A stretch of 64,000 bases of DNA from the NCBI GenBank assembly GCA_022494885.1, contig JAGVSM010005023.1, positions 1-64,000 of the forward strand, given 5' to 3'. The position numbers and the translations under genes are program-made. Below, piece by piece: positions 1 through 10,655 of this stretch (positions are counted from its first letter, which is position 1; the number at the start of each line of letters is the position of its first letter). This DNA comes from Micrasema longulum. Its lineage: Eukaryota; Arthropoda; Insecta; Trichoptera; Brachycentridae. The notes beneath the pieces were generated by a model. The model was not told the origin of the DNA. It was given only the letters and a program-made list of their open reading frames with translations, and did no database searches.

Positions 1-260
1 GGACACAGGTCTTACTTCCATGAAGGCTGAATCGGGCACTGGTAATGCAGCAAAAGATAATCTCCATATTGGAAAATGGGCACCATATCTCTGCAAAAGC
101 GAGGAACCAGATGTTGCTACTGTCAAAGTTAAACCGGGGACCAGTTCTGACCAGTCTACGAGAACCAGTGACATAAATATATATACAGAGATAGATATTG
201 TGTATCCTGATATCAATAAAGAATGTTTAGATTCTTCCCGTAATAATCAAACCGCCTCAA
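1..260 (+). CDS. Gene 1, coding exon 1 (5' partial): Psi-K-x-E repeat module
   Basis: The reading frame is open from the window edge, so the exon starts outside. It encodes the last full repeat of the N-terminal module (with MKAESGTG), then a changed repeat with VKVKPGT, then a tail rich in D, E, I and Y ending DINKECLDSSRNNQTAS. The exon ends at TCAA before GTAAGT (261-266), in phase 1. It joins 827 across a 566-bp intron to give ASS-LQEKQKEFYC. The first ATG in the window (20) is internal and is not the true start, because gene 2 has a near-identical end preceded by several more repeats. The module has no domain I recognise and looks disordered and acidic. The motif suggests SUMO acceptor sites; that is inference. 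Confidence 0.8.
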
Positions 261-826
261 GTAAGTAATACTTTCCTTCATTCTACATTATCAGTTCTGA
301 TATAAAGTCTGTAGACTGTGGATGATGATACGCAAAACCTATCGTATGTATTTTTTTTTGTATTTCGGCTCGGCCTGTGCGTGGGTTTACTCAATCTAGG
401 ATATATATTGAATCTAGCAGAACTAAGAAGTTCTTCTCTTCCCGGGCTTTTTTTTTACTAATAAGCATTTTATAATAGATCTACGGGTTTCAAATATTTA
501 AAAATGAAAATAAATTAATGTAATGTAAAAATTAAAGTTGAAAATAAATCAAAATATAGTTGGTCAATCTCAATGTAGGAAACCTGAATTGTGTCCACTT
601 CTTGTCTGGTGATTAAAAAAGTCTTGAATTTAATACCTCTTTCCAGCACTTAGAATGAATCCACCTTTCCACAAGTAAACAAAATCATACTTTTTTAAAA
701 ACTTTTGAATTTTCAAGGAAGATTGTTGAAATCTATAAATACCTCAACTTTTGATCCCTATTTATTTTCCAATCTTAAATGAATGTATTTACAGCGGTTT
801 TAAATATCACAGTGTTTTTGTTTCAG

Positions 827-1725
827 GTTTACAAGAAAAGCAGAAAGAATTTTACTGTTCAAAGTGTGAATTCAAATGTTCACGGAGGAGTATATTGACA
901 TCGCATGTTCTAACTCACACTGGTACGAAACCGTTCTCATGCTCAGAATGCCAGTATAAATGTTCAAGAAGATATCATTTGAAATTACACACCTTGACTC
1001 ATACTGGTGATAAACCATTCTCATGCTCAGAGTGCGAATTCAAATGTTCACAGAGAAGCGCTTTAAAATCACACATGTTCACTCATACTGGAGAGAAACC
1101 ATTATCATGCTCAGAGTGCCAATATAAATGTTCATTACGAGGCAATTTAAAGTCACACATGTTGACACATACTAATGAGAAACCATTCTCATGCTCACAG
1201 TGCCAGTATAAATGTGCACAAAAAAGCTCTTTGAAATCGCATATCTTAACTCATACTGGTGAGCAACCATTCTTATGCTCAGAGTGTGAATATAAATGTT
1301 CGCGGAGAAGTATGTTAAAATCACACATGTTCACTCATACTGGTGAGAAACCATTCTCATGCTCAAAATGCAAATTTAAATGTTCACATAGAAGCACTTT
1401 GAAATCACACTTGTTTACCCATACTGGTGAGAAACCGTTTTCATGCTCGGAATGCAAATTCAAATGCTCGTGGCCGAATAATTTAAAAAAGCACATATTG
1501 ACTCATACTGGAGAGAAACCATTCGCATGCTCAGAGTGCCAATATAAATGTTCACGTAGGAATATTTTAAAAACCCATAAGTTGACTCATACTGTCAACA
1601 AAATGTTCTCCTGCTCTGATTGTGAATTCAGATTTTCCAAAAGACGTGATTTAATTCATCATTCATTGAATCACATCGGTGATAAAGTTCTTACTGTGAA
1701 ATTACTAAAAAATTATTCACATTAG
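827..1725 (+). CDS. Gene 1, coding exon 2: ten-finger C2H2 zinc-finger array
   Basis: The acceptor TTTCAG ends at 826 and the exon ends at TAG (1723-1725). It encodes about 298 residues with ten tandem fingers of the form C-x2-C-x3-C-x8-H-x3-H, joined by HTGEKPF-type linkers. This is a predicted nuclear sequence-specific DNA-binding protein. In nearly every finger a Cys replaces the usual hydrophobic Phe, and the aromatic residue sits two places after the second Cys (QYKC, EFKC). The last finger is divergent (SCSDCEF, KRRDLIHHSLNH) and is followed by a short basic tail. Gene 3 has the same final finger, so the C-terminus looks complete. ATG 751 lies in the intron and is rejected as a start. 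A LINE relic begins within about 20 bp after the stop. Target site unknown. Confidence 0.9.
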
Positions 1726-1744
1726 TTTCATGTAAATTATGTCA

Positions 1745-2790
1745 TGTCATCTAATGAGTTTCCATCCTTATGGAAAACAAAGTTATATGAGGCCTATTTT
1801 TAAATCAGGTGCTAAATCTGATGTTACCATTTATAGGCCTATTTCAACATTGTCTTGTATACCTTAAATGTTTGAACCTATTATTGCTAGCAAAATCACG
1901 CCTATGTTAAAAAATATACTGATCGATGAACAACATGGATTTAGATCTGCCAGATCAACCACTTCTAACCTGGTAGATTAAACCCAGGTTATTGTCAAAG
2001 CACTTGAGGATGGTCAGCAGATTGACAATCTCTATACTGATTTTCCCAAGGCATTTGACAAAGTAGATCATAAAATTCTACTATATAAATTACATGCCTT
2101 GGGAATAAGATATCCACTACTCTCATTTATTAAATCGTATCTTACTGGTAGGAAACAAAATGTTCGGATAAATAACTATTTATCAACCAGTGCTGATGTT
2201 ACATCGGGTGTACCTCAGGGTGCTCATTTGGCACCCCTGCTTTTTAATTTGTTTATTAATGATGTTGCTAAATTATTCTCTTACTCTCGTTTTTGGCTCT
2301 TCGCGGACGACAACAAAATTCTTAAAATAATTCAAACTTTACAAGACTGTTTTCTTCTTCAATCAGACATTAACTCTTTTAACCGGTGGTGTAAAGTCAA
2401 TAAATTGGAACTAAATATTTAAAAAAGCAAAATAATGTCATTTCATAGAACGAAACAACCGATTTCCTTCGATTACCTAATAGAAAACTCCAAAATTGAT
2501 ATAGTTAAGTTCATCAGAGATTTAGGAGTTGTTTTGGACCATGAACTGACACACAACGAGCATAAAGATAATACAGTAACTAAATCACTGAAATGACTTG
2601 GCTTCATAAACAGAATATCCTCTGATTTTACTAATGTCCGTACAATTAAAACTCTTTATTGCTCAACTGTTTGCCCTCTTCTAGAATATGCCTCCGTGGT
2701 CTGGTTTTCATTCTATGTCAATCGCATAAATCACACTGAATCAGTCCAACATCGCTCGCTTCGAAAAGTAGCGCGGATGCTTGAACTAGA
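1745..2790 (+). mobile_element. Decayed non-LTR retrotransposon (LINE) RT fragment
   Basis: Conceptual translation with stops and frameshifts shows reverse transcriptase landmarks in order: a YRPIS-like segment, HGFRSARST, YTDFPKAFDKVDH (motif A), SGVPQGAHLAPLLF (motif B), FADDN (motif C), then a LGVVLD thumb-like region. In-frame stops occur near 1866, 1979, 2420 and 2595. This is a dead copy, jockey/CR1-like by its motifs. It is related to, but clearly different from, the far more intact copy at 46588. No endonuclease domain is visible, so the copy is 5'-truncated. Confidence 0.88.
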
Positions 2791-3433
2791 GAAGAGGAGG
2801 TAACGATTATGTTACTTACCCCTTTCATGTATTAATACAATAATAAATATAAATTAGAAATCTTCAATTTTTTTTTTTGAAGATTGTTATGTTAAAATAT
2901 CTTGTATTTTGTTAAAGTCTGTAATTTTCGAAATAAGCAATTCGTATTTACAACTAAGGATTTATTTAAATGTTTCAGACTGAGAAGTTTTGGTGGAGAG
3001 AATTGCAAGTGTAGTAAAGCTGTTTTCGTATAAAGAATGATTAACCGTTTTGTTGTATGGGAGTGAGCGTGTAAATAAAAGATTACTCTTACAGATTTAT
3101 GTGGGATTTATTATTAACCTTACTAGCCATAACAAAAGAAAAATACAATAAAATAAATGCTGACAATACTGGCTGAACCTAACCGAGATATATGAATTTG
3201 ATTTACGTTAAATGTTGAAAGTCGTTAACAATGCCGTGTCGAAACAACCGAAACCAGCGCCGGGCAAAGTAAGTCCGAATTTAGATTTTCAGTTGTTAGG
3301 TCGTGTCGCGTTGCTGCGTTGGCAAACCTGACGACTGGTGTTGAAACTATCGAGTGTTGCAAGTGCCCATTTATTTAGGTACCTACCTAATATTACAAAA
3401 TAAATTATATTACTGTAAACCATTACTTAAATT
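2791..3433. other. Intergenic stretch without a supported gene
   Basis: AT-rich DNA with no coding frame I can support. The piece at about 3225-3360 is richer in CG dinucleotides and contains GTAAGT after CGGGCAAA (about 3270). That would suit a 5' UTR exon donor, but nothing confirms transcription. Confidence 0.4.
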
Positions 3434-4078
3434 TTAAACAAACAAACAAACCATCACACCGTTTTCCCGCAGGGGTAGGCAGAGAGGATAGAACGCCAAA
3501 TCACTCTACCTTTGCATACAGACCTCACTTCCTCTACATTCATACATCGATCTCATGCACGCACGCCGATTATTCCTACTTTTGACATGTCCATCTTCAA
3601 GTATTTGATGAACTTAATCGTGCCATGTCTTTCTCGGTCTTCCTCGTTTTCTGCATCCATCATCATTCGCATCGTAGATCCTTTTAGCCGTTCTTTCGTT
3701 GTCCATTCGCTCTACATGTCCAAATCGACGCAGCACCCCTTTCTTGATTATGTTGATAATGCATATCTCAGCCTTGCACTGTTAACGGATCTCGACATTT
3801 GTGCACCTATCATACATCGTTTTACCACACATTCGCTTGAGGGATCGCATTTCGACAGCATTTGACCTAATTTCATAATCATTTTTCCAATTCCATACTT
3901 CGCTCTCATAATTAGAGTTGGCACTAGAACTCCTGAAGTGAACTGCTAGTTTACTCTTCTGCGATAAACATTTGTTTGCCAAAGTAGATTTCAGTGCACT
4001 GTTGACCCTGTTCCCGGCACTCACCCTCCTTTCAATATCTTTCTCGGTCTTTCCATCCCTAGTAAACATACTTCCCAT
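3434..4078 (-). mobile_element. RTE-like LINE, 3' end, degraded
   Basis: On the minus strand this encodes the C-terminal end of an endonuclease/reverse-transcriptase ORF, with MFTRDGKTEKDIERRVSAG, a gap, AVEMRSLKRMCGKTMYDRC and KRGRPRKTWHD, and ends at a GTTTG-type tail (plus-strand AAAC repeats at 3436-3452). Stops and frameshifts make it non-functional. The same terminus occurs at 28925 (minus) and 57415 (plus). Family assignment to an RTE-like group rests on the GHVERMD/RGRPRKTWHD style C-terminus and is tentative. Confidence 0.85.
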
Positions 4079-4394
4079 TCTTAAATTTTAAGTCAAATTA
4101 AAATCTATACTCACGAATCACGTTGTAAAGCGCCGTTGAGGTATATCACGAATATTGCACCGTCTAGGTTATCCATAATATTAATATTTTTTTACAATTA
4201 TGTTTAAAACTAAAACATTATTTTTTACTACACTTTGCCCTATCTATGGTAATCAAATACCAAAAACTTAAACACGAAACGTGCACTTGAATAGTCACGC
4301 ATGACGACACGACGGGTTTGTATGACTATGTCAATAAGTAATAAGTGTGCCTTCAAATATTTACAAATAACAATGTACAAAATATTTACAAATA

Positions 4395-4600
4395 ACAAAT
4401 AACTTCACAAACATCAACAGATGAAAGAATTGAAGGAATATAGATGTTCAAATATAGGCAGAATGGTGAATGTTACACAGTGTGTAAAGTGGCCACTTAA
4501 ACCAGCCATTGACAGGTCATAAGCCCTGTAGATGCCTAGACTTCTATATTACCTTCTCTTAAATGTTCTTCATCTCTGTTGTAATATGTTAAAATAACAA
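4395..4600 (-). repeat. Repeat family E copy (foldback-type element)
   Basis: Minus-strand copy of a recurrent repeat. It is recognised by the core GTGGCCACTTAAACCAGCC, a CACAGTGTGTAAAG segment and the end CATCTCTGTTGTAATATGTT. Other copies lie at 7195, 9108, 54585, 57464, 57740 and 61095. No coding capacity. Confidence 0.75.
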
Positions 4601-4870
4601 TGTGATCAATCATTAGATTTCTATGTACCCATATATATAAAAGGCAATGTGCGTATGTGTGTCCGCGATAGATTAATTAACTACTGGATCGATTTACGTG
4701 CGGTTTTCTTTAAAACGATGTACATTAGAATGAGCATGTTTATAGCTCTAAATATCTTCAATTCAATATGCAGAAAAAAGTTAGAACATAAATGTTTTAT
4801 TCGTTCGTCACCAGTGATTCAATATTCTTAAATAACAACTGTTTTGCTTTGCATAAATAAACTTTAAAAA
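4601..4870. other. Non-coding stretch, possible old non-autonomous repeat
   Basis: The short open frame at 4649-4831 has no recognisable domain. The wording around 4640-4720 (TATATAAAAGG..., GATTTACGTGCGGTTTTC) resembles common non-autonomous insect repeats, but I cannot assign a family. Confidence 0.3.
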
Positions 4871-5125
4871 ATACTAAAAAATGGCAAAAATGAACGGCAA
4901 CGTGAGACGAGGAAGACCGAGGAAGACGTGGCATGATCAGATAAACTAAACTCGTAAGTCTGGTCATATCAAAAGCAGACAGAACCGAAGGGCATGTATG
5001 ACAAAAATTATGAATGTCAAAGAAGCTAGGAATGTATGCCAGGATAGACGTGTGTGGCAGTCCATTCTCTCTGCCTACCCCTACGGGGAAATGGCGTGGT
5101 GGTAGTAGTAGTAGTAATGTATTGG
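4871..5125 (+). mobile_element. LINE 3' end with (GTA)n tail
   Basis: Plus-strand translation reads AKMNGNVRRGRPRKTWHDQ, KSRQNRRACMTK, then WQSILSAYPYG, with one stop. This is the C-terminal end of an RTE-like LINE ORF. It ends in a GTGGTAGTAGTAGTAGTAAT tail, different from the (TTG)n tail of the copies at 3434, 28925 and 57415, so at least two subfamilies are present. Related fragments are at 31230, 33265 and 42635. Confidence 0.85.
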
Positions 5126-5147
5126 TGGCCATAATTAATATATTGGT

Positions 5148-5316
5148 GGCCTCCGTGGTGTAGCGGTGTAGACGCTTGCCTCACGCACGGAAGGTTCTAA
5201 GTGAGATTTCCTTCGATTCCCGATGAGAACACAGAAATTGAATTTTTCTGAAGCCTGAGTGTTCTGTGCTGTAATTCACCACTGTAATTGGGCCTCCTAG
5301 CCTGTTGTGGTGCAAA
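5148..5316 (+). mobile_element. SINE family A, tRNA-headed
   Basis: Starts GGCCTCCGTGGTGTAGCGGT, which contains an A-box-like element, followed by a B-box-like CTTCGATTCCCG. The body ends TAGCCTGTTGTGGTGC and an A-run. Minus-strand copies at 21660-21828 and 24199-24370 share both the head and this tail, which defines the family. Not a functional tRNA gene. Confidence 0.8.
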
Positions 5317-5635
5317 AAACAATATGGGTGACGCGGGAGAGAGGTGCAAAAATTATTCCTTTGAAAGCTACAGAGCGCATGAACTAATCCAAGATGGTCC
5401 AACAAGGTCAGCCAACACACACATTACTAAGAACGTTTACTGCCAATGAATATATAATGGGAATCGACTCACCTGTTTAATGTGATCCCACGCGCTTTAG
5501 ATATTATATGCGGGAATGACGCAGTTTTTCCTTTCTAAATCTAACATCTTAGGGTATTATAACTGGGTAAATACATGCAGTACATGGGTACATGAATATA
5601 TTCCATGAATCCATGAATAATTCCATTGATAGGAA
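5317..5635. other. Intergenic, nothing recognised
   Basis: No supported frame, RNA or repeat boundary seen between the SINE and the following LINE relic. Confidence 0.4.
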
Positions 5636-5639
5636 TTTG

Positions 5640-6420
5640 CGATGGCAGGCTCAGAACCAGTTACTAAACTCTAGGTTGAGAAAGCTGTGCCATCTATTCT
5701 GCTCTTTTAGATAGAGACATTCTGGATATTTACACTCTCAAAAGTGTGTACTTTGCTCTGTGTCAATCCACGGCAACCTATGGAATAGCTGGCTAGGGGG
5801 GTTGTGCGGCATCCATTTTCAAGCCACTCATATTTTCACAGAAATTATTTTTGAGAATAATGTTCCGGCGCCCTCCAACAGCTGTTCCAATACATGAAAG
5901 TGCCGGATATAAGACAACTGTACCTAAAAGAAGCACTTACACACTTCTGGTCAAACAATAAGGGGAGGTCTCTGCAGAATGTCCCTACGAGGTTTTCCCA
6001 GAGCATGAATTATGTCATACCCAAAACCCGTATGACTTTCACTCAGAGGCATCTCTCATTTATCGCACCGAGAGTGTTCAATATTTTGAAAAAGCGTATT
6101 AAGCTTTCAAGGACAAAAAATATTTTTAAGAAAGGAGTTAAGGACTGGATTTTCCTTAGTGAAAGGGATTTGAGTGGGAAACTCCTTGATAATTTTCCAA
6201 ATGCTTGAGTTAACTGTTTACCATACTTATTGATGTGCCATATATATGTGTTTTAAAATGTTTTTTTATGTTTCTAATCCTATATTTGTGGTGATATACT
6301 CATGTGTCTGTGTCATATAATTGCTAGTCCCATCTCAACACAGGACTTTTAGTCCCATGGAGTTGGGACTAATTGTCTCAAATAATGTATAATTACCATA
6401 TGTATGTAAATAAATAAATA
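5640..6420 (+). mobile_element. LINE C-terminal fragment with 3' UTR and ATAA tail
   Basis: The region 5700-5880 reads RDILDIYTLKSVYFALCQST and GIAGWG, a typical RT thumb. After a frame change, 5894-6208 gives the remaining C-terminus, about 104 residues ending DNFPNA. The 3' UTR carries a hairpin (TAGTCCCATGGAGTTGGGAC, 6350-6369) and ends in TAAATAAATAAATA. A second copy of this 3' end is at 25190-25275 on the minus strand. The open frame is a retroelement piece, not a host gene. Confidence 0.83.
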
Positions 6421-7194
6421 GAGTTAATTTACTTTATCATGCGGTAGTTACAGAAGAAAACTTATCATTTGTTTTCATTAAAAAACAAAAGCCGTCATAT
6501 TTTTGAATAAGGAATTTGTAAATAATTGCAATGCGGTAGGTACAGCCAGGCTGCTTTTTCTACCTTTCAAGGTAAAGCCGACAATCAAAATATACAACAT
6601 TCACGCGTAACCACATATTCTTCGATGAATGCTATATTTAATGTTATTTGTGACTGACTGACTGTAAAATTTGTTTTTTAGTTTTGAGATAAAAACGTAA
6701 AAGTCATGTTTTTTATTTTGATTCATGAACAAGTTACCCACTTATTTTGGATTTTAATATTATCTTAGAACCGTACGTTGGCAATACCACTTGTACCTGA
6801 TAAAATGGCAACATTGTTGGCGCGCCTCGTAATGGCCGCGCTCGACGTCCTGACAGTTCTGTCGGTATAATTTGTGGTTTCGGTGTCGATAAAACAAGAA
6901 TCTAATCAGCTCCATTTGACCCTCTGTGAACTGTATTGCTCACGATGGAATGATTCCCGGCGGTATAGAAACAATTTTAGGTAATTTTTCTAATAAATAT
7001 GACATCTTAAGCTAACTTGGCGTAGTTTGACAGCGGGACGCCCAAGCTGCTGTAATATACATAAGTACCCTTCGTTCTGGGAAATAAAATTAGCTTAACA
7101 ACGACAAATGTTAGGATCGAACAAACAGTTTTCTTGAATTAATGTAATAGTATCTAAACCGACTCCTCGCGTCGACTTAAGTAATTAAAATATT
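6421..7194. other. Intergenic, CpG-richer patch near 6775-6900
   Basis: No gene supported. The short GC/CpG-rich part (GTTGGCGCGCCTCG, TGGCCGCGCTCGACG) stands out from its AT-rich surroundings and lies 1.4 kb upstream of gene 2. It could hold a promoter or untranslated exon of gene 2, but nothing directly shows this. Confidence 0.35.
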
Positions 7195-7760
7195 TTGACA
7201 AGAGAATTTGGAAATCTAGACATTTTCAGAGCTTATGAACTGTAATTGGCTGGTTTAAGTGGCCACTTTACGCACGGTAAAATTCATCGTTCTGCTTTTG
7301 TTTAAATATCCACATTTTCTCAACTCTTCCATCTGTTGTTTTTTGTGAAGTAAAAGTGCTGAAACCTTTATCATGTGAGTGAGATTCATCCGGCTGAATC
7401 AGTTCTAGGCAACGCCTGAAAATGATTTCCAATTTTTATACTTCTTCTTGTACCAGTAGTTAATTCAACAATGTTTTGAGTATGACCAAATGCTTGCAGA
7501 CAGGCTGGATTTCCTCCCTAGGGAGTTACTTTGAACTTAATTTAGTGAAACAGAGAGGTAACTATTAAGAAAAGAATATTGAAGTCTAGCCATTTACTCG
7601 GCTTATGACCTATCATTTTCTGGTTTAGGTAGCCACTTTACACCCTGTGTAACATTCACCATTCTGCCTATATTTGAACATCCATATTTCCTCAACTCTT
7701 CCATCTGTTGACTTTTGTGAAGTACAAGAGCTGAAAACTTTATTATGTGAGTGTTAAAGT
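7195..7760 (+). repeat. Repeat family E, head-to-tail dimer
   Basis: Two plus-strand copies of the core (TGGCTGGTTTAAGTGGCCAC near 7248; TTCTGGTTTAGGTAGCCAC near 7618) are about 370 bp apart. They are separated by the family's linker (AACAATGTTTTGAGTATGAC...CCTCCCTAGGGAG). The copies at 54585-55210 use the same linker, so the dimer arrangement is a property of the family. The copies here are diverged, so the insertion is old. Confidence 0.7.
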
Positions 7761-8321
7761 AACTGTTCTAATCATCACTGCCACTACGGCTGCATCGTCT
7801 GCGTGGCATGTGATATTAACAACCTTATCTCCCTTAGTAGATTTATCACTTCCTTCATTCTTGAGAGCGTTTTCATATTCTGCTTGTTTAAAAACAGGTT
7901 TTTGGCTTAAATATTGTTGTGATATATTTAGTTATAAAGGTGCTAAACTTGCTTTGTTTCTTTGTTGTTCTCAACGTGTTTTTTTTATGTTAATATTATT
8001 TAAGCCCCAAATTGAGTTGTTGTAACTCCTGGGAATGTAATTCAAATGTATTATACTTGTAAATAACTTTGCGCCATATGATTTATAAATAATAAAAAAA
8101 TAAGGATATATTTATCTGTAGTTATAGTGTATCTGTGATGATGTGTAAATAATCCCCGAAATGTAATATAAAATAATAAGTCATTTACAGACGTCAAATT
8201 TGAAATGGCCATTTTGTTTCCAATGCCCAGACAAGTCAATATTCATTTTGTTTGCTTTCCAGGATTTGGCATTTATATTGAAGAAACTTCCCATATGTAC
8301 CCAATACTCTAGTGCAGAATA
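7761..8321. promoter_or_regulatory. Gene 2 upstream region, possible 5' UTR splice acceptor
   Basis: AT-rich and without a supported ORF. TTTGCTTTCCAG at 8251-8262 is a reasonable 3' splice site 59 bp before the gene 2 ATG. Genes 3 to 6 also have a pyrimidine run ending in AAG about 8 bp before their ATG. An untranslated upstream exon is therefore plausible for the family, but unproven. Confidence 0.35.
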
Positions 8322-8970
8322 ATGGAGTTTAATTCAGTCAGCATTAAGATTGAGCCGGGGACTAGCGATCTTGGAGGAGATACTCTCCATACTGGGAAAG
8401 GAGCGGCACATTTCTACAGAAGCGAGGAGTTAGGTGTTGCTATCGTGAAGGCTGAGCCGGGGACTGGCGACCTAGGAGGGGATATTGTCCATACTGGTCC
8501 CCACAGAGACAAGAAGCTAAGAGTTACTACCTTAAAGGCTGAACCGGGGACAGGCGAAGTTGTAAGAGATGATCTTTGTACAGTGGAAAAAGCACTGTGT
8601 CGCTATCAAAAGGAGGAGCCAGGTTTTGCTTCCGTGAAGACTGAACCTGGGACAATTGATGTGAAAGACCACATTCTCCACACTGAAGAAGGAACGCGAT
8701 GTCCTTATAAAAGCGAGGAGACAGGTGTTACTACCATGAAGGCTGAATCAGGCGCTGGTTGTGTAGGAAAGGATAATCTCCATACTGGTAAATGGGCACC
8801 ATATCACTGCAAAAGCGAGGAGCCAGGCGTTGCTACCGTAAGGGGTGAACCGGGTACCAGTTATGACCAGCCTAGGAGAACCAGTAATATCTACACAGAG
8901 ATAGATATTGTTTATCCTGACATTAATCAAGAATGTTTGGATTCATCCCGTAATAATCAAATCGCCTCAA
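8322..8970 (+). CDS. Gene 2, coding exon 1: longest Psi-K-x-E repeat module
   Basis: The start ATG gives MEFNSVSIKIEPGTSD, aligned with the MEIASVNIKAEPGT starts of other members. There are five successive repeats of about 34 residues (the second is shortened to 29). Their cores are IKIEPGT, VKAEPGT, LKAEPGT, VKTEPGT and MKAESGA, each a Psi-K-x-E match, and most also carry SEEPG-type acidic segments. A final altered unit (RGEPGTSYDQP) leads into the shared tail ending QECLDSSRNNQIAS. It ends in TCAA before GTAAGT at 8971, phase 1, and joins 10656 across a 1,685-bp intron. Total protein is about 843 residues. The last part is nearly identical to gene 1, so the two are sister genes. Likely disordered; the SUMO-scaffold function is inferred. 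Confidence 0.85.
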
Positions 8971-9107
8971 GTAAGTAATTTTTGATCCACATTATCTGTT
9001 CTGAGATTAGGTTTGAGACTGTCGATGATGCGCAAATCATATTGTATAATTGGTGACATTTAAATGTCAAGATTTGTTAACAAATTACAACAGGGATGGT
9101 GAACATT

Positions 9108-9246
9108 TAAGTGAAGGGAATATGGATGTCTAAGCATTTACAGGGCTTATGACCTGTCATAGTCTAATTGGCCACTTTACACACTGTGTAAAATTCACTA
9201 TTTTTCTTGTGTTTGAACATCCAATTCTTCCATCTTTTGATTTGAG
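9108..9246 (+). repeat. Repeat family E, partial copy in gene 2 intron
   Basis: Contains AGGGCTTATGACCTGTCATA, TTGGCCACTTTACACACTGTG and the following TTGAACATCC. This is the plus-strand core of family E without its outer parts. Confidence 0.65.
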
Positions 9247-9364
9247 AAAAATAAATCAGAGCTCTTTTGATTAAGAATACAGTTCTGTGTGTGAAATAGA
9301 ACTAGAACCCTTGACCAGTGCTTTCGGCTCGATGACTTCTCCTTCTTCTTTTCCACATCCGCTT

Positions 9365-9640
9365 TTAAGTGGAGCATGTGGACATCACCAGTTGCCTACA
9401 GCAGAACCTATCGCCAGCTAGCATTTTCTTCTCTTCCCACGTCAATCCAGCACCCCTTAGTTCCGCCGAATAAAGTCGAAAGATCGTCGACGATGGCCTT
9501 TCAGGACGGCGTGAGCCGGCAGCTTTAAAGAAGAGGCAACTTGGGTTTAGGTTCCCCTGAGGCATGCGCAACACGTGTCCAAGCCAGGTTCACCGCCGCA
9601 TCCTCAAGACGCTCGTTAAAGGAGGCTGCTGCGTCCGTTT
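9365..9640 (-). mobile_element. LINE 3'-end relic in gene 2 intron
   Basis: The minus-strand frame contains GAGLTWEEKKMLAGDR followed by RQLVMSTCST. This resembles the LTWEDAQDLAADRDAWR ending seen at 55320, so it is the C-terminus of an endonuclease/RT LINE. It is degraded and short; the family call is tentative. Confidence 0.55.
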
Positions 9641-10282
9641 TCGGACTTCAATGTTAGTTAAAGAATCGAACCACCTCTAAGTCTAATGTCCCGTACTTTT
9701 ATAAATTGAAACAATGTCTCAGATTGGAAAGGGGGGGGGGGATATTGAAGCATGACCAAGTATAAGTTTTTGTACATTTATTAGGGTGCTCATTTCATCT
9801 TAATAGTATAATATATTTATATTCACTAGCACAATGAGAAAGTATTTGTTGAACTAAGCAAAACAATAAATAAATCAAAGTTTCCTATTTCTGAAATAAC
9901 TCCGCGTGTGATGTCAGCGGTTCTTCTCTGTCAGTTCTTCCGATTGGTTTGTTTTCAGAAAACCAGATATCCTTTACAGCTCTCATATCATTGGTTAGTT
10001 CATACGAACCAGTGACGTCGTTCAAAGTAGTGCGTTTTTATTAAAATATTTATTATCATAATTTTTTTGCACATTTTCAAGGAACTTTGCCGTACAATTT
10101 AATGCTCTAATATTTACCGCGCGCAAGAAAACCTTTTTCGTATTAAATTTTCCGAAGGGCTGAAGTTTCCATAGTAATGTCAAGAGCGTTAAGGATTAAT
10201 ATTCTATTCAGTCAAAATAAATTATGTTCTTAGGTCTTCTTTCTGATTACGAATTTATCCTCATTTAAATCTGGTGATCATG

Positions 10283-10492
10283 TTTTTTTCTGTATATTTT
10301 TATTAAGGCACAACCCGCAAATCCTCTTTTTCTGAGGCTTGTCAGCGGGTAGTGGAGAGGATGTGAATATAACTCCCAGACCAATTAACAAAAAATACTT
10401 CATATATTTTTTTCTCGTAACTGGCGCGAATCGAATTCGCGACCCTAGTTTCACAGTTGACCATCTAACCAACCCCGCCACGTCGCCTGTTT
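10283..10492 (-). mobile_element. SINE family C, tRNA-headed, in gene 2 intron
   Basis: Read on the minus strand from 10492, it has GGCGGGGTTGGTTAGATGGT (A-box-like), then GCGAATTCGATTCGCGCC (B-box-like), then a non-tRNA body and an AT-rich end. The spacing and T-arm palindrome fit a tRNA-derived SINE or a tRNA pseudogene. Only one copy is seen here, so the element boundaries are approximate. Confidence 0.55.
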
Positions 10493-10655
10493 ATTTAAAA
10501 AAATGCCGTGATTGTAAATGGCAAACTGCAGCTGTATAACGAATATTAATTTTTAAGAAATCATACATTAAATATAATGTTTCAATCTACAAGTACATAC
10601 CACTGTTCCCTTTTATTTTTTCGTCCTTTAATTAATATTCATGTTTTTTTTTCAG

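Noticed and set aside
5148..5230. tRNA genes at SINE heads (also near 10430-10492, 17800-17850, 24320-24370, 63095-63170)
   Set aside because: A- and B-box-like regions are present, but no full cloverleaf I could support; each is followed by a shared SINE body.
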